A DNA stretch of 64,000 nt from JAPOXR01 sp965221815 (GTDB lineage Bacteria > Pseudomonadota > Alphaproteobacteria > Rhodobacterales > Rhodobacteraceae), in NCBI GenBank assembly GCA_965221815.1, contig OZ244915.1:2542001-2606000 (forward strand). The letters are read 5' to 3'. This document shows, piece by piece, positions 27,068-36,354 of the stretch (its first letter is position 1; the number at the start of each line of letters is the position of its first letter). The position numbers and the translations under genes were made by a program. The notes beneath the pieces were generated by a model. The model was not told the origin of the DNA and ran no database searches. It saw only the letters and a program-made list of their open reading frames with translations.

Positions 27068-28147
27068 CTAAAGGTCATCGGTCCATTCTTCATCCAGATC
27101 TTCGGGCGGTGGGAGTTTGTCGTAGAATGCTTGTCTGTGGAGATGAATGTTAATTCGAGCAGCATACATCTTCTGCATCGAGTCGATGACGAAAGCCTGC
27201 CCCGATGCTGTACCCTCAATCCGCTGTTCTCCCCAAATTCCCAAGTTGCCAGACCAGAGGTTGCTCTCAATGATGCGTTGTGCGGCCTCCTGAAAGTCAA
27301 CGTTGTCGTCTTTATTGCGGGCAAACACCCAAGAGGAGTCGGTGGGATAATCAATGCGGTTCTTGGGGTGGTTTGCCCGGACATAGCGCCTAGGCTTAGT
27401 TGTTCCCCAGTCGCCGTAGACAACGCGGAGGTTGGTCTTCTGCTGCACCAGAGAGATCAGTTTACGATTGTTAAAGTTTAGCTCACTCACACCGTCGAAT
27501 GAGGTGAAGTCACCAGGGAAGGATGTGCAGGACACGGCTACTGGAACTTCAGCCGGAATATTGGCAAAAAAGCTCTGAGTATAGCCGCTGGCCACTGCCG
27601 CGACTAGAAGCGGATCCTCCACCCATCCAAACTCAAATACAATTACGTAGTCGTGGGCACCTTCTTTCTCCAGAATTTTAACCAACTCCGGCATCCAACT
27701 CGGTATCTTCGAGCCAATGCCCTCAGCGAGATTCATCCTCAAACAGAAAGTTCTATTATTCTCCCGAGCCCACTTGATCTGGTCGTGGGCTCGTTCAATT
27801 GGTTGCATTGCCATTAGAAGGCAAGGGTTTGCATTTGGGTATTCTGAGAGCAATTTCCACCATTTATCAAGGTCTGCTGGCGTTTGGGCAAGACTCTGCC
27901 AAAGGGTTTTCGCGTCGTTCGCATTGTTACCAATCTGATAGTAGGTATCCACGTCAATGAAATAAGGGCGCGAGGGGTATGACTCCTCAAACTTGTCTAA
28001 TGCCCGCGAGAGTGGTGTAGTTGCGAGCCACGGCGCGAGAAGCAAAAGGGGTGTGATTCGGTTCTTCGTGACTCCAGGTAACTCCTTGAGGCCACTTAAC
28101 TCAGCAGGACGAACGCCCAATGTGACGAGATAATCTTGTACGTCCAT
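27068..28147 (-). CDS. Beta family protein (PF14350-like), third gene of accessory operon
   Basis: Protein of about 359 residues resembling the 'beta protein' family (Pfam PF14350). Seen are an N-terminal segment with RPYFIDVDTYYQ, a mid-region DYVIVFEFGWVEDPLLVAAV, then VYGDWGTTKPRRY and a C-terminal WVFARNKDD and GNLGIWGEQRIEGT. These read like an alpha/beta barrel with conserved acidic and aromatic residues; the biochemical role is unknown to me. ATG 28147 follows the peptidase stop by seven bases, with GAGGTG just upstream. Recognition of the family is from memory of its pattern, so treat it as probable. Relatives tend to lie in variable, phage- or defence-associated loci. Confidence 0.7.
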   Translation of the reverse strand: MDVQDYLVTLGVRPAELSGLKELPGVTKNRITPLLLLAPWLATTPLSRALDKFEESYPSRPYFIDVDTYYQIGNNANDAKTLWQSLAQTPADLDKWWKLLSEYPNANPCLLMAMQPIERAHDQIKWARENNRTFCLRMNLAEGIGSKIPSWMPELVKILEKEGAHDYVIVFEFGWVEDPLLVAAVASGYTQSFFANIPAEVPVAVSCTSFPGDFTSFDGVSELNFNNRKLISLVQQKTNLRVVYGDWGTTKPRRYVRANHPKNRIDYPTDSSWVFARNKDDNVDFQEAAQRIIESNLWSGNLGIWGEQRIEGTASGQAFVIDSMQKMYAARINIHLHRQAFYDKLPPPEDLDEEWTDDL

Positions 28148-28154
28148 CGCCACC

Positions 28155-28706
28155 TCACACCATTTGCAGTTTGATTTCCATTGCTGCAGTAGAGACCCCG
28201 AAGCGCTTGGCGAGATCCTCAATCACTTCACTTGTCATCGGTATGGTATAATCTGCGGTAGCTTCGGCAAGCTCGGCAGACGGGATGACGAGGTCAGAAG
28301 CAAGGCGATTGGCCTCGTACTCAACTTGAATTGGTTGGTTTGGGGCGCGAAGCAGGACATTTTCTGACCAACCTCCCTGCGCCTTAATGCGCTCACGGTG
28401 TAGCAAGAAGTGTGCCAGTTCATGAGCAAGCGTGAACCGCTGACGGTGTCTCGCCTCGTGCCGATTGATGCGGATGACAAACTCATCGCTTTCCATACTG
28501 ATCTGACCTGAGGTCCCACGTGGCAGAGTTGAAAGCAACACCTTGACCCCAAGTTGCTTGGCGATCGCGCCTAACTTTACGGGGTGCTCTGCCAAGAATC
28601 CATCTATCTCAGTGCGCACATCGGCGGGTAACCCCAAGTACTCCTGCGAAGGTGGTCGGACCTCCCATCCGCTCGAAGTTGCAATCACTGACATGCTTCC
28701 ATCCAT
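28155..28706 (-). CDS. ImmA/IrrE-type zinc metallopeptidase
   Basis: Peptidase of 183 residues with the zinc motif RFTLAHELAHFLLHRE (HExxH) at about residues 93-108 and the third-ligand helix VEYEANRLASDLVIP at about 126-140. Family members cleave phage-type repressors (ImmA) or the DdrO regulator (IrrE), releasing a response to DNA damage or other stress. AGGAGG lies eight bases before ATG 28706, an excellent ribosome site. No fused or adjacent HTH repressor is visible, so its target is unclear. It lies between the membrane protein gene (30-base gap) and the beta-family gene (7-base gap). Confidence 0.88.
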   Translation of the reverse strand: MDGSMSVIATSSGWEVRPPSQEYLGLPADVRTEIDGFLAEHPVKLGAIAKQLGVKVLLSTLPRGTSGQISMESDEFVIRINRHEARHRQRFTLAHELAHFLLHRERIKAQGGWSENVLLRAPNQPIQVEYEANRLASDLVIPSAELAEATADYTIPMTSEVIEDLAKRFGVSTAAMEIKLQMV

Positions 28707-28736
28707 CTGTTCTTCCTCCTATTTCGCTTAAAGGGC

Positions 28737-29249
28737 TTAGCTGCCCTCGTCTTCATTCGACTCAGGACCTCCGCCTTGCATCCGCATCGCCACCCTCTCA
28801 AGCACCTCGTCCAGTTCACCTTTCTGGGCCATCTCTAGCAGAATCTGATGCCCGAGTTCGTCGTCCAGAAGCGCCGCCTGAAGGGCACTGGGAAGTGCCT
28901 CGTTGACTTTGGCGTTGACGTTTGGCTCTAGGTCAGATGTCATTGTCTCTTTGATCCTATTCGCCGCTGCAGTCTGAGCTGCATCGGCAGCTTCGTCCTT
29001 GATCTCGCGCATGGTCTTGAAAGCAACGAGACCAATCACCAGTGCCCCGAAGGTAACAGCAAGGCCGACGGCTGCAAGCAGGACGACTACAAGAGTAAGA
29101 AGTAGGTCAACATAGTCAGCGCGAGTAGGGTCAGTGTGAGAAAATTGTCCGGTGCCTTGAGTGCCCCAATCAATGAACGCCAAGAATGCTGCTGTGGCGA
29201 TAAGGCCACCAATGACTGCACTGAGTATCGTAACGCTAACTCTACCCAA
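28737..29249 (-). CDS. Two-helix membrane protein, first gene of accessory operon
   Basis: Unrecognised protein of 170 residues. It has an N-terminal hydrophobic helix (VTILSAVIGGLIATAAFLAF, about 6-25), a hydrophilic loop, a second long hydrophobic helix (about 48-77) and a cytoplasmic-looking, Ala-, Glu- and Lys-rich C-terminal half likely to form helices or a coiled coil. TTG 29249 is preceded by GGAG with an eight-base spacing, which decides the start. It leads a compact operon with the ImmA/IrrE peptidase and the beta-family protein, so it could be a membrane effector or sensor of that set; this is inference. Confidence 0.65.
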   Translation of the reverse strand: MGRVSVTILSAVIGGLIATAAFLAFIDWGTQGTGQFSHTDPTRADYVDLLLTLVVVLLAAVGLAVTFGALVIGLVAFKTMREIKDEAADAAQTAAANRIKETMTSDLEPNVNAKVNEALPSALQAALLDDELGHQILLEMAQKGELDEVLERVAMRMQGGGPESNEDEGS

Positions 29250-29541
29250 AAAATTTGCTCCGGCCCAATCTTTTCTGCCGTTAAATCAAATTTTGGTGAT
29301 GAATGATAGGGGAATTATCTACCTGACTACCATCGTACTATAAGTAGTGGTTACGAGTAATTGATAATATAATGAGCCTCTTGCAAAAACGTTGTATGCA
29401 TTTGCGTCAATCCATAAAGGGCCGAATTTTCGTCGTGGCACGACGAGCGGGCTTGGCGGCTGGAAGCCACGGCGCGGTGGGGGATGATGTCGAGTCGCTA
29501 GACCACGGTGATGCGGACGTTGCACGGCGATGGGGCGATGT
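29250..29541. other. AT-rich upstream region of the accessory operon
   Basis: About 290 bases before the IS1634 relic. AT-rich around 29270-29370 and likely to hold the operon promoter, though no unambiguous -35/-10 pair was picked. Confidence 0.3.
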
Positions 29542-29910
29542 TCATTGCTGTGGTGATTTCGGCCTGCAACGCACATCGGGCGGGGCCGTCTTGCGGACAT
29601 ACGCGATCTGGCCGTCCTTCTGCTTGAAGCTTGTGGTGGTACGGCGGAGATCGCGGAGGGTGGACCCGCTGTCGTAGGCACCGGCCTCTTTCATCTGTGT
29701 CCGGAGGACATGAACGGCCTGATAGGCAAGGACGGAGATCAGCAGATGTTCGTCCGCCCGGCATTCCTTGTGGTGGAAGATGGGCCGCAATCCCCGTTCT
29801 GATGTCCGCGCCCGGAAGACCGCTTCCACTTCGGTCAGGCACGCTGATGTCCGCCATAATGGCTTGGCGTCCCCGTCTAGGATATGGGTGCGCAGACTGG
29901 TGACACCGGG
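29542..29910 (-). pseudogene. IS1634-family transposase, C-terminal fragment
   Basis: The frame ends with about 120 residues matching the C-terminal part of IS1634/IS4-superfamily DDE transposases: SLRTHILDGDAKPLWRT, LTEVEAVFRA (catalytic Glu region), GLRPIFHHKECRADEHLLIS and SFKQKDGQIAYVRKTAP. Upstream of about 29910 the frame runs into sequence belonging to the IS66 relic in antisense, so the N-terminal two thirds are gone. The element was probably broken by insertion or deletion. Confidence 0.7.
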
Positions 29911-30029
29911 AGTGACGGTGACCGTCCCACGGCACGGTGCACACAATCGGGGCGGTGGCGGAAACGATCTCGATGATCCCATGTTCCATGGCGGCGGTGG
30001 CGACGCCCCGATCCCTGATGACAATGCCG

Positions 30030-31233
30030 CCCGGCGTGCTGGCACCAGCGGCAAGGGCACGCCACCAAATCTGCAGACCGGCAGCACCCTACGCAAGACT
30101 GTCGTCAAGGAGACGGTGACTGTTGAGAGCTGCGCCGTCTGCGGCACCGACCTCTCGGACATTGACCCCATCGACCGGGAGAGCCGCGTCCTTCTCGACA
30201 TTGTCCTCGAAACTGTCGAGCACCGGATTGAGGCTGAGGTCAAGGATTGCCCCGGCGGTCGCGCCTGAACCACAGGGCGGTTTCCTGATGATATGCCGGG
30301 ACCCCTGCAGACCGGCACCGGTCTCCAGGCCTTCGCTATCAACCTGCTGGTCGCTCACATGCTGTCCTTACGCCGGGCGGCCGCTTTCGGAGGCCACGCT
30401 TCTCGGCTTCATCGCACGCCTGCACAGGGCCTGGGAGGCGGCCGCCATTGCCAGACTCCTCGCGATGCCCGTGCTGAACGTCGATGAGACATCACTGCGG
30501 GTGAATCGAAAGAACCACTGGATTCATGTCTGTTCCGGCGGTCAGATCACTGTCAAGCGGCTCCACCAGACGCGCGGGTGCGCAGCCATCGATGCCATCG
30601 GGATCATCCCCCGTTACAGAGGTGTCATCGTCCATGACTGCTGGCGGGCCGACCTCACCTCTACCCAGTGCAAGCACCCGCTGTGCGGTTCCCACCTTCT
30701 CCGCGAACTCCAGGCCGTGACCGATAGCAACGGCTGGCCGTGGGCAGAGAAGATGCAGACTCTGTTGCTGATCGCACGGCGGCAGGTCATGCGACGCGCG
30801 GAGCGGCGACTGTCCATGCGCCACTACAGGCGCATTGCGCACTGCTATACATCAATCCTGGAGCAAGGCCGGAAGGAGATGCCCACAATCCCGAAGAGGT
30901 CAAAGGGTCGGCGCGGACCGGATCGCCCGATCCGACGCTCACAACCTCCACGCGCGCCTTGTCGTACAGAGAGGAAACGTGCTGCGCTTCACACGGCGCG
31001 CCGACACACCGTTCTCTAATAACCGAGCAGAACGTGACATCCAGATGGCCAAGGTCAAGCAGAAGGTGTCCGGTTGTTTCCGAACCGTGGCGTTCGCACA
31101 CGCCGACTGCCGAATATCAAGCGACCTCCAGACCATGACCGCGCTCGGATACAATCCGCTCACTGCCATCACCATCGCCCTGCAGGGAAGGGCCGTTACG
31201 TGTCTTGATCAAGACGTGCCGATAAAGGGGTGA
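30030..31233 (+). pseudogene. tnpC: IS66-family TnpC transposase relic
   Basis: Three frames together give most of an IS66 TnpC. Order: zinc-finger part VESCAVCGTDLSDIDPIDRE, an in-frame TGA at 30266-30268, DMPGPLQTGTGLQAFAINLL, a frameshift near 30380, the DDE domain with VLNVDETSLRVNRKNHWIHV, GVIVHDCW and LCGSHLLRELQ, a frameshift near 30915, then NNRAERDIQMAKVKQKVSGCF and the C-terminus to 31233. At least one stop and two shifts make it dead. TnpA and TnpB of IS66 are not present. Confidence 0.82.
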
Positions 31234-31455
31234 GTAGTTACCAATATTTTTTATATAACGATTGTATCAATCTCACTTCAACCCGGATTTTTCAGTAATG
31301 GGATTCCTTCCAACAAAGATCCTATGGCACCGGCGATGTAGGTTGCCAATCGGGTTTGCTTTCTGCCGGTCGTTGTATCAATTATATGGTTGCCTTTGGT
31401 TATAATTCGCCGATTTTTCGGTTTGGTATGACAGTTTGCGAACTGAGTGAATCCA

Positions 31456-32778
31456 ATGAATAGATTTGGCCGGCGCGTCTGGGGTTGGATGTTTTTTGAT
31501 TGGGCCTGTCAGCCCTTCTTCACTCTCCTGCTCACCTTTGTTTTTGCCCCCTACTTCACGTCAACAGTTGTTGGAAACAGTGCACTGGGTCAGCAATATT
31601 GGGGATGGATGCTGGCCATCACCGGAATCCTGATTGCCGTCTTCGGACCCATCCTCGGAGCAACAGCAGACAGAATTGGCAATATCAGGAACTGGATCGC
31701 GGCCTTCCTGTCTCTGACCATTCTCTGCTGCCTTGCCCTCTGGTGGTCGGTTCCCGGGGGTGCAATCGTATGGCCACTCGTTGTCTTCGGCACGGCCCTG
31801 TTCGCGGCCGAAACCGCCGCGATATTTGCGAACGCGATGTTGCCCTCGCTTGGCAGGGAACGGGAGCTGGGTCTGATTTCCGGCGCCGGATGGGCCTTTG
31901 GCTATGCCGGTGGAATCATCTCCCTGACACTCATCTTGCTGTTTTTTGCTGAAAACGAAGCGGGAAAGACATTGATTGGCAATCCACCTGCTTTCGGCCT
32001 CGATGCAGCCATGCGTGAAGGCACCCGTTCGGTTGGTCCTTTGACCGCAATCTGGATCATCATCTTCATGACTCCCTTTTTTCTGTGGACATCCGACCGG
32101 CGGCAGAGACGTGCCACCGGCTCATCAATTGCGGGACTGATGAAGACACTGCGTGGTCTCCCCGGCAATTCCAGTCTGTTTGCATTTCTTGGATCATCCA
32201 TGCTCTATCGCGACGCACTGAACGGCCTGTACGCCTTTGGCGGAATTTACGCAGCAGGAATTCTCGGATGGTCGATCACCCAGATCGGGATTTTTGGATT
32301 CGCTGGCCTGGTTTGCGGGGCTCTCTGTGCTTATCTCGGCGGATACGCGGATCGACGGTGGGGACCCAAACTTGTCATCCGTACGGCATTACTTGTCCTG
32401 ATTGCCATTTGTCTGATCGTTGTGACAACCAATCGGACAGAAGTCATGTCCATCCCCATTTCTGCAGACTCATCTCTCCCCGATTCCGTGTTTCTCATCT
32501 GTGGCTGCTTCATTGGTGCTGCCGGCGGGACTCTTCAAGCCGCATCGCGAACAATGATGGTCTGCCAGGGAGAATCTGATAAAATGACCGAAGCCTTCGG
32601 CCTGTACGCACTCGCTGGCAAGGCCACCGCCTTCCTCGCTCCACTCCTGATCGCCGTTGTCACGGGAATGACCGGCAACCAGCAATTGGGGATCACCCCG
32701 GTCATCCTGCTCTTCACGTCTGGTCTCATACTCCTGAATTGGGTAAATTCAGGGAAAGGAATTGCTGATGCGACATGA
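31456..32778 (+). CDS. MFS transporter, UMF1 (Atg22-like) family
   Basis: Membrane protein of 440 residues with about 12 hydrophobic segments and the UMF1/Atg22 opening, a Trp-Phe-rich GWMFFDWACQPFFTLLLTFV helix (the family has FDWANSAF-like). The FGPILGATADRIGN loop matches the MFS loop 2-3 motif. Yeast Atg22 exports amino acids from the vacuole; bacterial relatives are largely uncharacterised. ATG 31456 is preferred over GTG 31447. Its stop overlaps the mepA start, so the two are probably translated together, hinting at recycling of wall products; that link is inference. Confidence 0.85.
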   Translation: MNRFGRRVWGWMFFDWACQPFFTLLLTFVFAPYFTSTVVGNSALGQQYWGWMLAITGILIAVFGPILGATADRIGNIRNWIAAFLSLTILCCLALWWSVPGGAIVWPLVVFGTALFAAETAAIFANAMLPSLGRERELGLISGAGWAFGYAGGIISLTLILLFFAENEAGKTLIGNPPAFGLDAAMREGTRSVGPLTAIWIIIFMTPFFLWTSDRRQRRATGSSIAGLMKTLRGLPGNSSLFAFLGSSMLYRDALNGLYAFGGIYAAGILGWSITQIGIFGFAGLVCGALCAYLGGYADRRWGPKLVIRTALLVLIAICLIVVTTNRTEVMSIPISADSSLPDSVFLICGCFIGAAGGTLQAASRTMMVCQGESDKMTEAFGLYALAGKATAFLAPLLIAVVTGMTGNQQLGITPVILLFTSGLILLNWVNSGKGIADAT

Positions 32779-33667
32779 CATTCTCCTGATCAGCGTAACG
32801 GCCTGTCTTGTTTTGGCCGCATCCGTCGGACATGCAGTCGACCAACGGGATAATGCCAGCCAGTTATTCGGGGCGGCCAAGGTCCCTTCTGCCCAAACAG
32901 CTGCGGCCGTGGGAAGCTACGCCAAGGGCTGCGCGGCAGGGATGGTCGCTTTGCCCGAATCCGGTCCGACCTGGCAGGCTATGCGGCTGAGCCGAAACCG
33001 CAATTGGGGCCATCCGGAAACGATTGATTTCCTGATTGATCTCAGTGCCCGCGCCAGGGAGTTGGGTTGGGCCGGACTCAATGTTGGCGATATTTCTCAA
33101 CCCCGCGGCGGACCGATGACATCCGGTCACCGATCTCACCAGATTGGTCTTGATGCCGATATCTGGATGTTGCCAGCGGACCGCCTTGACCTTTCACGCC
33201 AGGAGCGCGAGGAATTATCGTCGATTTCGGTTCGGACAAGCGATCAGAAGTCGGTGAACGATAACTGGACAGACACGCATATGAAGATCCTGCAGGCGGC
33301 AGCCGAAGACCCCCGTACAGACCGGATTTTTGTTGCCGCCGCCGTGAAGATCGAATTGTGTGAAACAGCGACGGGTGACCGTTCATGGCTGCAGCGAATC
33401 CGCCCCCTCTATGGCCACAATTTCCATTTTCACATCCGTCTGAAATGCCCTGCCGATTCCCCATCCTGCATCACCCAATCGCCAACTGTTGCTGAATTGT
33501 CGAATGGTGGAGACGGTTGCGATGCGAGTTTGCAATGGTGGGTCACCGACTATCTTGAGCAACTCAAGAAACCACCCCCATCCACTGCACCGAAACCACG
33601 CGGTGTACGTGACTATGTTATGGCGGACTTGCCGACAGACTGCATGTCGGTTCTGACCTCTGAATAA
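32768..33667 (+). CDS. mepA: Penicillin-insensitive murein endopeptidase MepA
   Basis: LAS-family zinc endopeptidase cutting D-Ala-meso-DAP cross-links in the periplasm. An N-terminal signal peptide is clear (LLISVTACLVLAASVGHA, cleavage after about residue 22). Zinc ligands appear in MTSGHRSHQIGLDADIWM and in the C-terminal GHNFHFHIRL. Cysteines expected for disulphides are present (CETATGDRSW and later). 299 residues, close to the family norm. ATG 32768 overlaps the end of the transporter gene. Confidence 0.93.
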   Translation: MRHDILLISVTACLVLAASVGHAVDQRDNASQLFGAAKVPSAQTAAAVGSYAKGCAAGMVALPESGPTWQAMRLSRNRNWGHPETIDFLIDLSARARELGWAGLNVGDISQPRGGPMTSGHRSHQIGLDADIWMLPADRLDLSRQEREELSSISVRTSDQKSVNDNWTDTHMKILQAAAEDPRTDRIFVAAAVKIELCETATGDRSWLQRIRPLYGHNFHFHIRLKCPADSPSCITQSPTVAELSNGGDGCDASLQWWVTDYLEQLKKPPPSTAPKPRGVRDYVMADLPTDCMSVLTSE

Positions 33668-33750
33668 CTCTTGATCGCATTGCCGCTGTCGTTCCGGTTC
33701 GGTAGAGTTCCGATCAGTAATTGATCTCGCAAGTGATGAAAGCGTGCTAA

Positions 33751-34578
33751 ATGACCCATAACAGACTCGCCGAACGGATTGACGAAATCTGGCAGCAACG
33801 TCATGCGATAACACCTGAATCCGATGATTCCATCAGGAACCCGGTGGCCGAGACGCTGGCGGCACTCGACAGTGGGTCATTGCGCGTTGCCGCGCGCGCC
33901 AAAGACGGTTCGTGGATTGTCAATCAATGGGCAAAAAGAGCTGTTCTGCTGAGCTTTCGCCTGCAAGACATGGAAATTCAACCGGGAGGCCCGCAAGGCA
34001 GCAACTGGTGGGACAAGGTGGACAACAAGTTCAAGGGCTGGGTCGAAGATGATTGGAAATCGGCCAGCTTCCGCGCTGTTCCCAACTGTGTCGTCAGAAG
34101 GTCCGCCTATATCGCGCCCGGCGCTGTATTGATGCCTTGTTTTGTCAATCTCGGAGCCCATGTTGGCGAAGGCACCATGGTCGATACCTGGGCGACAGTG
34201 GGCTCCTGTGCCCAAATCGGCAGCGGTGTCCATTTGTCCGGAGGCGTTGGAATCGGGGGTGTCCTCGAACCCTTGCAGGCCGGACCGACCATCATTGAAG
34301 ACAATTGTTTCATCGGCGCCCGGTCAGAAGTGGTCGAAGGCGTTATTGTTCGCGAAGGTTCGGTGCTCGGCATGGGTGTGTTCATTGGCCAGTCGACCAA
34401 GATCGTCGACCGCGCCACCGGCGACGTCACGTATGGAGAAGTTCCCCCCTATTCTGTTGTCGTTGCCGGATCCATGCCATCTTCCGGGGGTGTTCATCTC
34501 TATTGCGCCGTGATTGTGAAGCGGGTCGATGCCAAGACCCGCAGCAAGACTGCGATCAACGAATTGCTGCGCGACTAA
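33751..34578 (+). CDS. dapD: Tetrahydrodipicolinate N-succinyltransferase
   Basis: Left-handed beta-helix acyltransferase that succinylates tetrahydrodipicolinate in lysine and meso-diaminopimelate synthesis. The helical N-terminal domain holds a WWDKVDNKFKGW block; the hexapeptide repeats run from about residue 105 (YIAPGAVLMPCFVNLGAHVG) to VIVREGSVLGMGVFIGQST. 275 residues, typical. dapE follows after 18 bases, completing the succinylase branch. Confidence 0.96.
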   Translation: MTHNRLAERIDEIWQQRHAITPESDDSIRNPVAETLAALDSGSLRVAARAKDGSWIVNQWAKRAVLLSFRLQDMEIQPGGPQGSNWWDKVDNKFKGWVEDDWKSASFRAVPNCVVRRSAYIAPGAVLMPCFVNLGAHVGEGTMVDTWATVGSCAQIGSGVHLSGGVGIGGVLEPLQAGPTIIEDNCFIGARSEVVEGVIVREGSVLGMGVFIGQSTKIVDRATGDVTYGEVPPYSVVVAGSMPSSGGVHLYCAVIVKRVDAKTRSKTAINELLRD

Positions 34579-34596
34579 ACCCCGCCATACGCAGAT

Positions 34597-35751
34597 ATGA
34601 CATATCAGGAATCCGTGAATCCGGTCTCACTGACCGCTGAATTGATCCGCTGCCCGTCAGTCACACCGACAGAAGCCGGCGCCCTGGAATTGCTCCAGAT
34701 CCAACTTGAAGGCGCCGGATTTGCCTGCGAGCGAATTGACCGAAACGGCGTATCCAACCTCTACGCCAAGTGGAATGGCGGCGGTGATGGTCCCGTCTTT
34801 GGATTCAATGGTCATACCGATGTCGTCCCCCCCGGAGACGTCTCGGCTTGGAGCTTTGATCCATTCAGCGGTGATATTGCTGATGGCTGGATTTTGGGGC
34901 GCGGTGCCGTCGACATGAAATCAGGTGTTGCCGCCTTTGTTTGCGCAGCGATTGACTTTGTGCGGACACGTCCCAAAGCGGGTTCGATCGCCATCACCGT
35001 TACCGGAGATGAAGAGGGGCAGGCAACCGATGGGACCGTAGCGATTCTTGACTGGATGCGTGCACAGGGAGAGACCATGGATGTCTGCCTGGTTGGAGAA
35101 CCCACATCGCAAAATGAGTTGGGGGATGAGGTCAAAATCGGTCGTCGCGGCTCCTTGACCGCATATTTCACCGCCTACGGCAAACAGGGGCACTCGGCGT
35201 ATCCGCACAAGGCCAAGAATCCTGTCCCGGTGATCGCATGGCTGGTCGATCGGCTCAGCCACACCCCTCTTGATCAAGGAACAGAAAACTTTGCGCCATC
35301 AACATTGGTGGTGACCGGAATTGATACCAACAATCAAGCCAGCAACGTCATCCCGTTGACCTGCCGCGCCATGGCAAATATCCGTTATAATGACTTGCAT
35401 GACACGACACGCCTCATCGACTGGCTACGGCAACAAAAGGAAGCCGCAGAGACGACATCCGGCATGCGGATCGATATGGAACAGCAATTGTCTGGAGATT
35501 GCTTCCTGACACCGCCGGGACCCTTGTCTGACCTCGTGGTCAGCGCCATTGAGGCGAAGTGCCAGCAACAACCCATGCTGTCGACATCGGGTGGCACCTC
35601 TGATGCCCGTTTTATCAAAGATCTATGTCCAGTGGTCGAATTCGGCCTCTGCAACACGACGATGCATGAGATCGATGAGAGGGTTCGTGTGCAGGATATT
35701 GAACGGCTCAGAGACATCTATTACGAAATTCTTGACCGATATTTTTCCTAG
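34597..35751 (+). CDS. dapE: Succinyl-diaminopimelate desuccinylase
   Basis: M20 family dinuclear zinc amidohydrolase releasing LL-diaminopimelate. Metal and catalytic motifs: GFNGHTDVVPPGD (first His), GRGAVDMKSGVAAF (bridging Asp), TGDEEGQATDG (Glu pair) and the late VEFGLCNTTMHEIDE (His). The lid domain carries GKQGHSAYPH. 384 residues, as expected. It forms an operon with dapD; lysA and dapF are not nearby. Confidence 0.96.
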   Translation: MTYQESVNPVSLTAELIRCPSVTPTEAGALELLQIQLEGAGFACERIDRNGVSNLYAKWNGGGDGPVFGFNGHTDVVPPGDVSAWSFDPFSGDIADGWILGRGAVDMKSGVAAFVCAAIDFVRTRPKAGSIAITVTGDEEGQATDGTVAILDWMRAQGETMDVCLVGEPTSQNELGDEVKIGRRGSLTAYFTAYGKQGHSAYPHKAKNPVPVIAWLVDRLSHTPLDQGTENFAPSTLVVTGIDTNNQASNVIPLTCRAMANIRYNDLHDTTRLIDWLRQQKEAAETTSGMRIDMEQQLSGDCFLTPPGPLSDLVVSAIEAKCQQQPMLSTSGGTSDARFIKDLCPVVEFGLCNTTMHEIDERVRVQDIERLRDIYYEILDRYFS

Positions 35752-35764
35752 GACACATCACACC

Positions 35765-36331
35765 ATGCGACGGCTGGTGATCATGGTCACACTGCCGCGC
35801 CCTGGCTGTATCAAAACACGGCTTGCCGCGAACATCGGCAATGTGCCGGCAGCGCACTGGTATCGGCAGAACTGCCGCCGGGTCATCCGTCAAACAGCCG
35901 ATCCACGCTGGCAGACACTGCTTGCCGTCACCCCCGACGATGCGACTGGGAATTACAGTTTCTGGCCACCACATCTGGCCCGCATTCCACAAGGAACAGG
36001 GAATCTCGGAGCGCGGCTCAGACGCGTATTCCTTCACCTGCCTCCCGACCCCGTCATCGTCATCGGCTCCGATATTCCCGAGGCCAGCGCTGATGCTGTT
36101 CAACATGCATTCAGCCTGCTGGACCCGCGTGGTGCTGTCTTTGGCCCCTCACCCGATGGCGGCTATTGGTTGGTTGGCATTGGTGGTCAACTGCGCAACA
36201 GGGCCAGCCTCTTCAAGGATGTTCGTTGGTCAAGCCCCCATGCCCTGACCGATTCCATCAAGTCACTCGCGGGTGCGCCTGTCCGATTTGCCCGTGAACT
36301 CAGAGACGTCGATACCGTTGCCGATCTCTGA
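35765..36331 (+). CDS. DUF2064 / TIGR04282 glycosyltransferase-like protein
   Basis: Nucleotide-diphospho-sugar transferase fold protein of about 188 residues. The start MRRLVIMVTLPRPGCIKTRL has the PxPGxxKTRL loop of TIGR04282/DUF2064 (CofC-like) proteins; IVIGSDIPEASADAV and GPSPDGGYWLVGI supply the SD-P and PDGGY motifs. ATG 35765 is 14 bases after dapE, and residues upstream of it lie in antisense-like sequence inside dapE. The function of the family is not established; it may act on phospho-sugars or arsenosugar-like compounds. Confidence 0.85.
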   Translation: MRRLVIMVTLPRPGCIKTRLAANIGNVPAAHWYRQNCRRVIRQTADPRWQTLLAVTPDDATGNYSFWPPHLARIPQGTGNLGARLRRVFLHLPPDPVIVIGSDIPEASADAVQHAFSLLDPRGAVFGPSPDGGYWLVGIGGQLRNRASLFKDVRWSSPHALTDSIKSLAGAPVRFARELRDVDTVADL

Positions 36332-36354
36332 CATATATTGCGAACATTCAGGCA

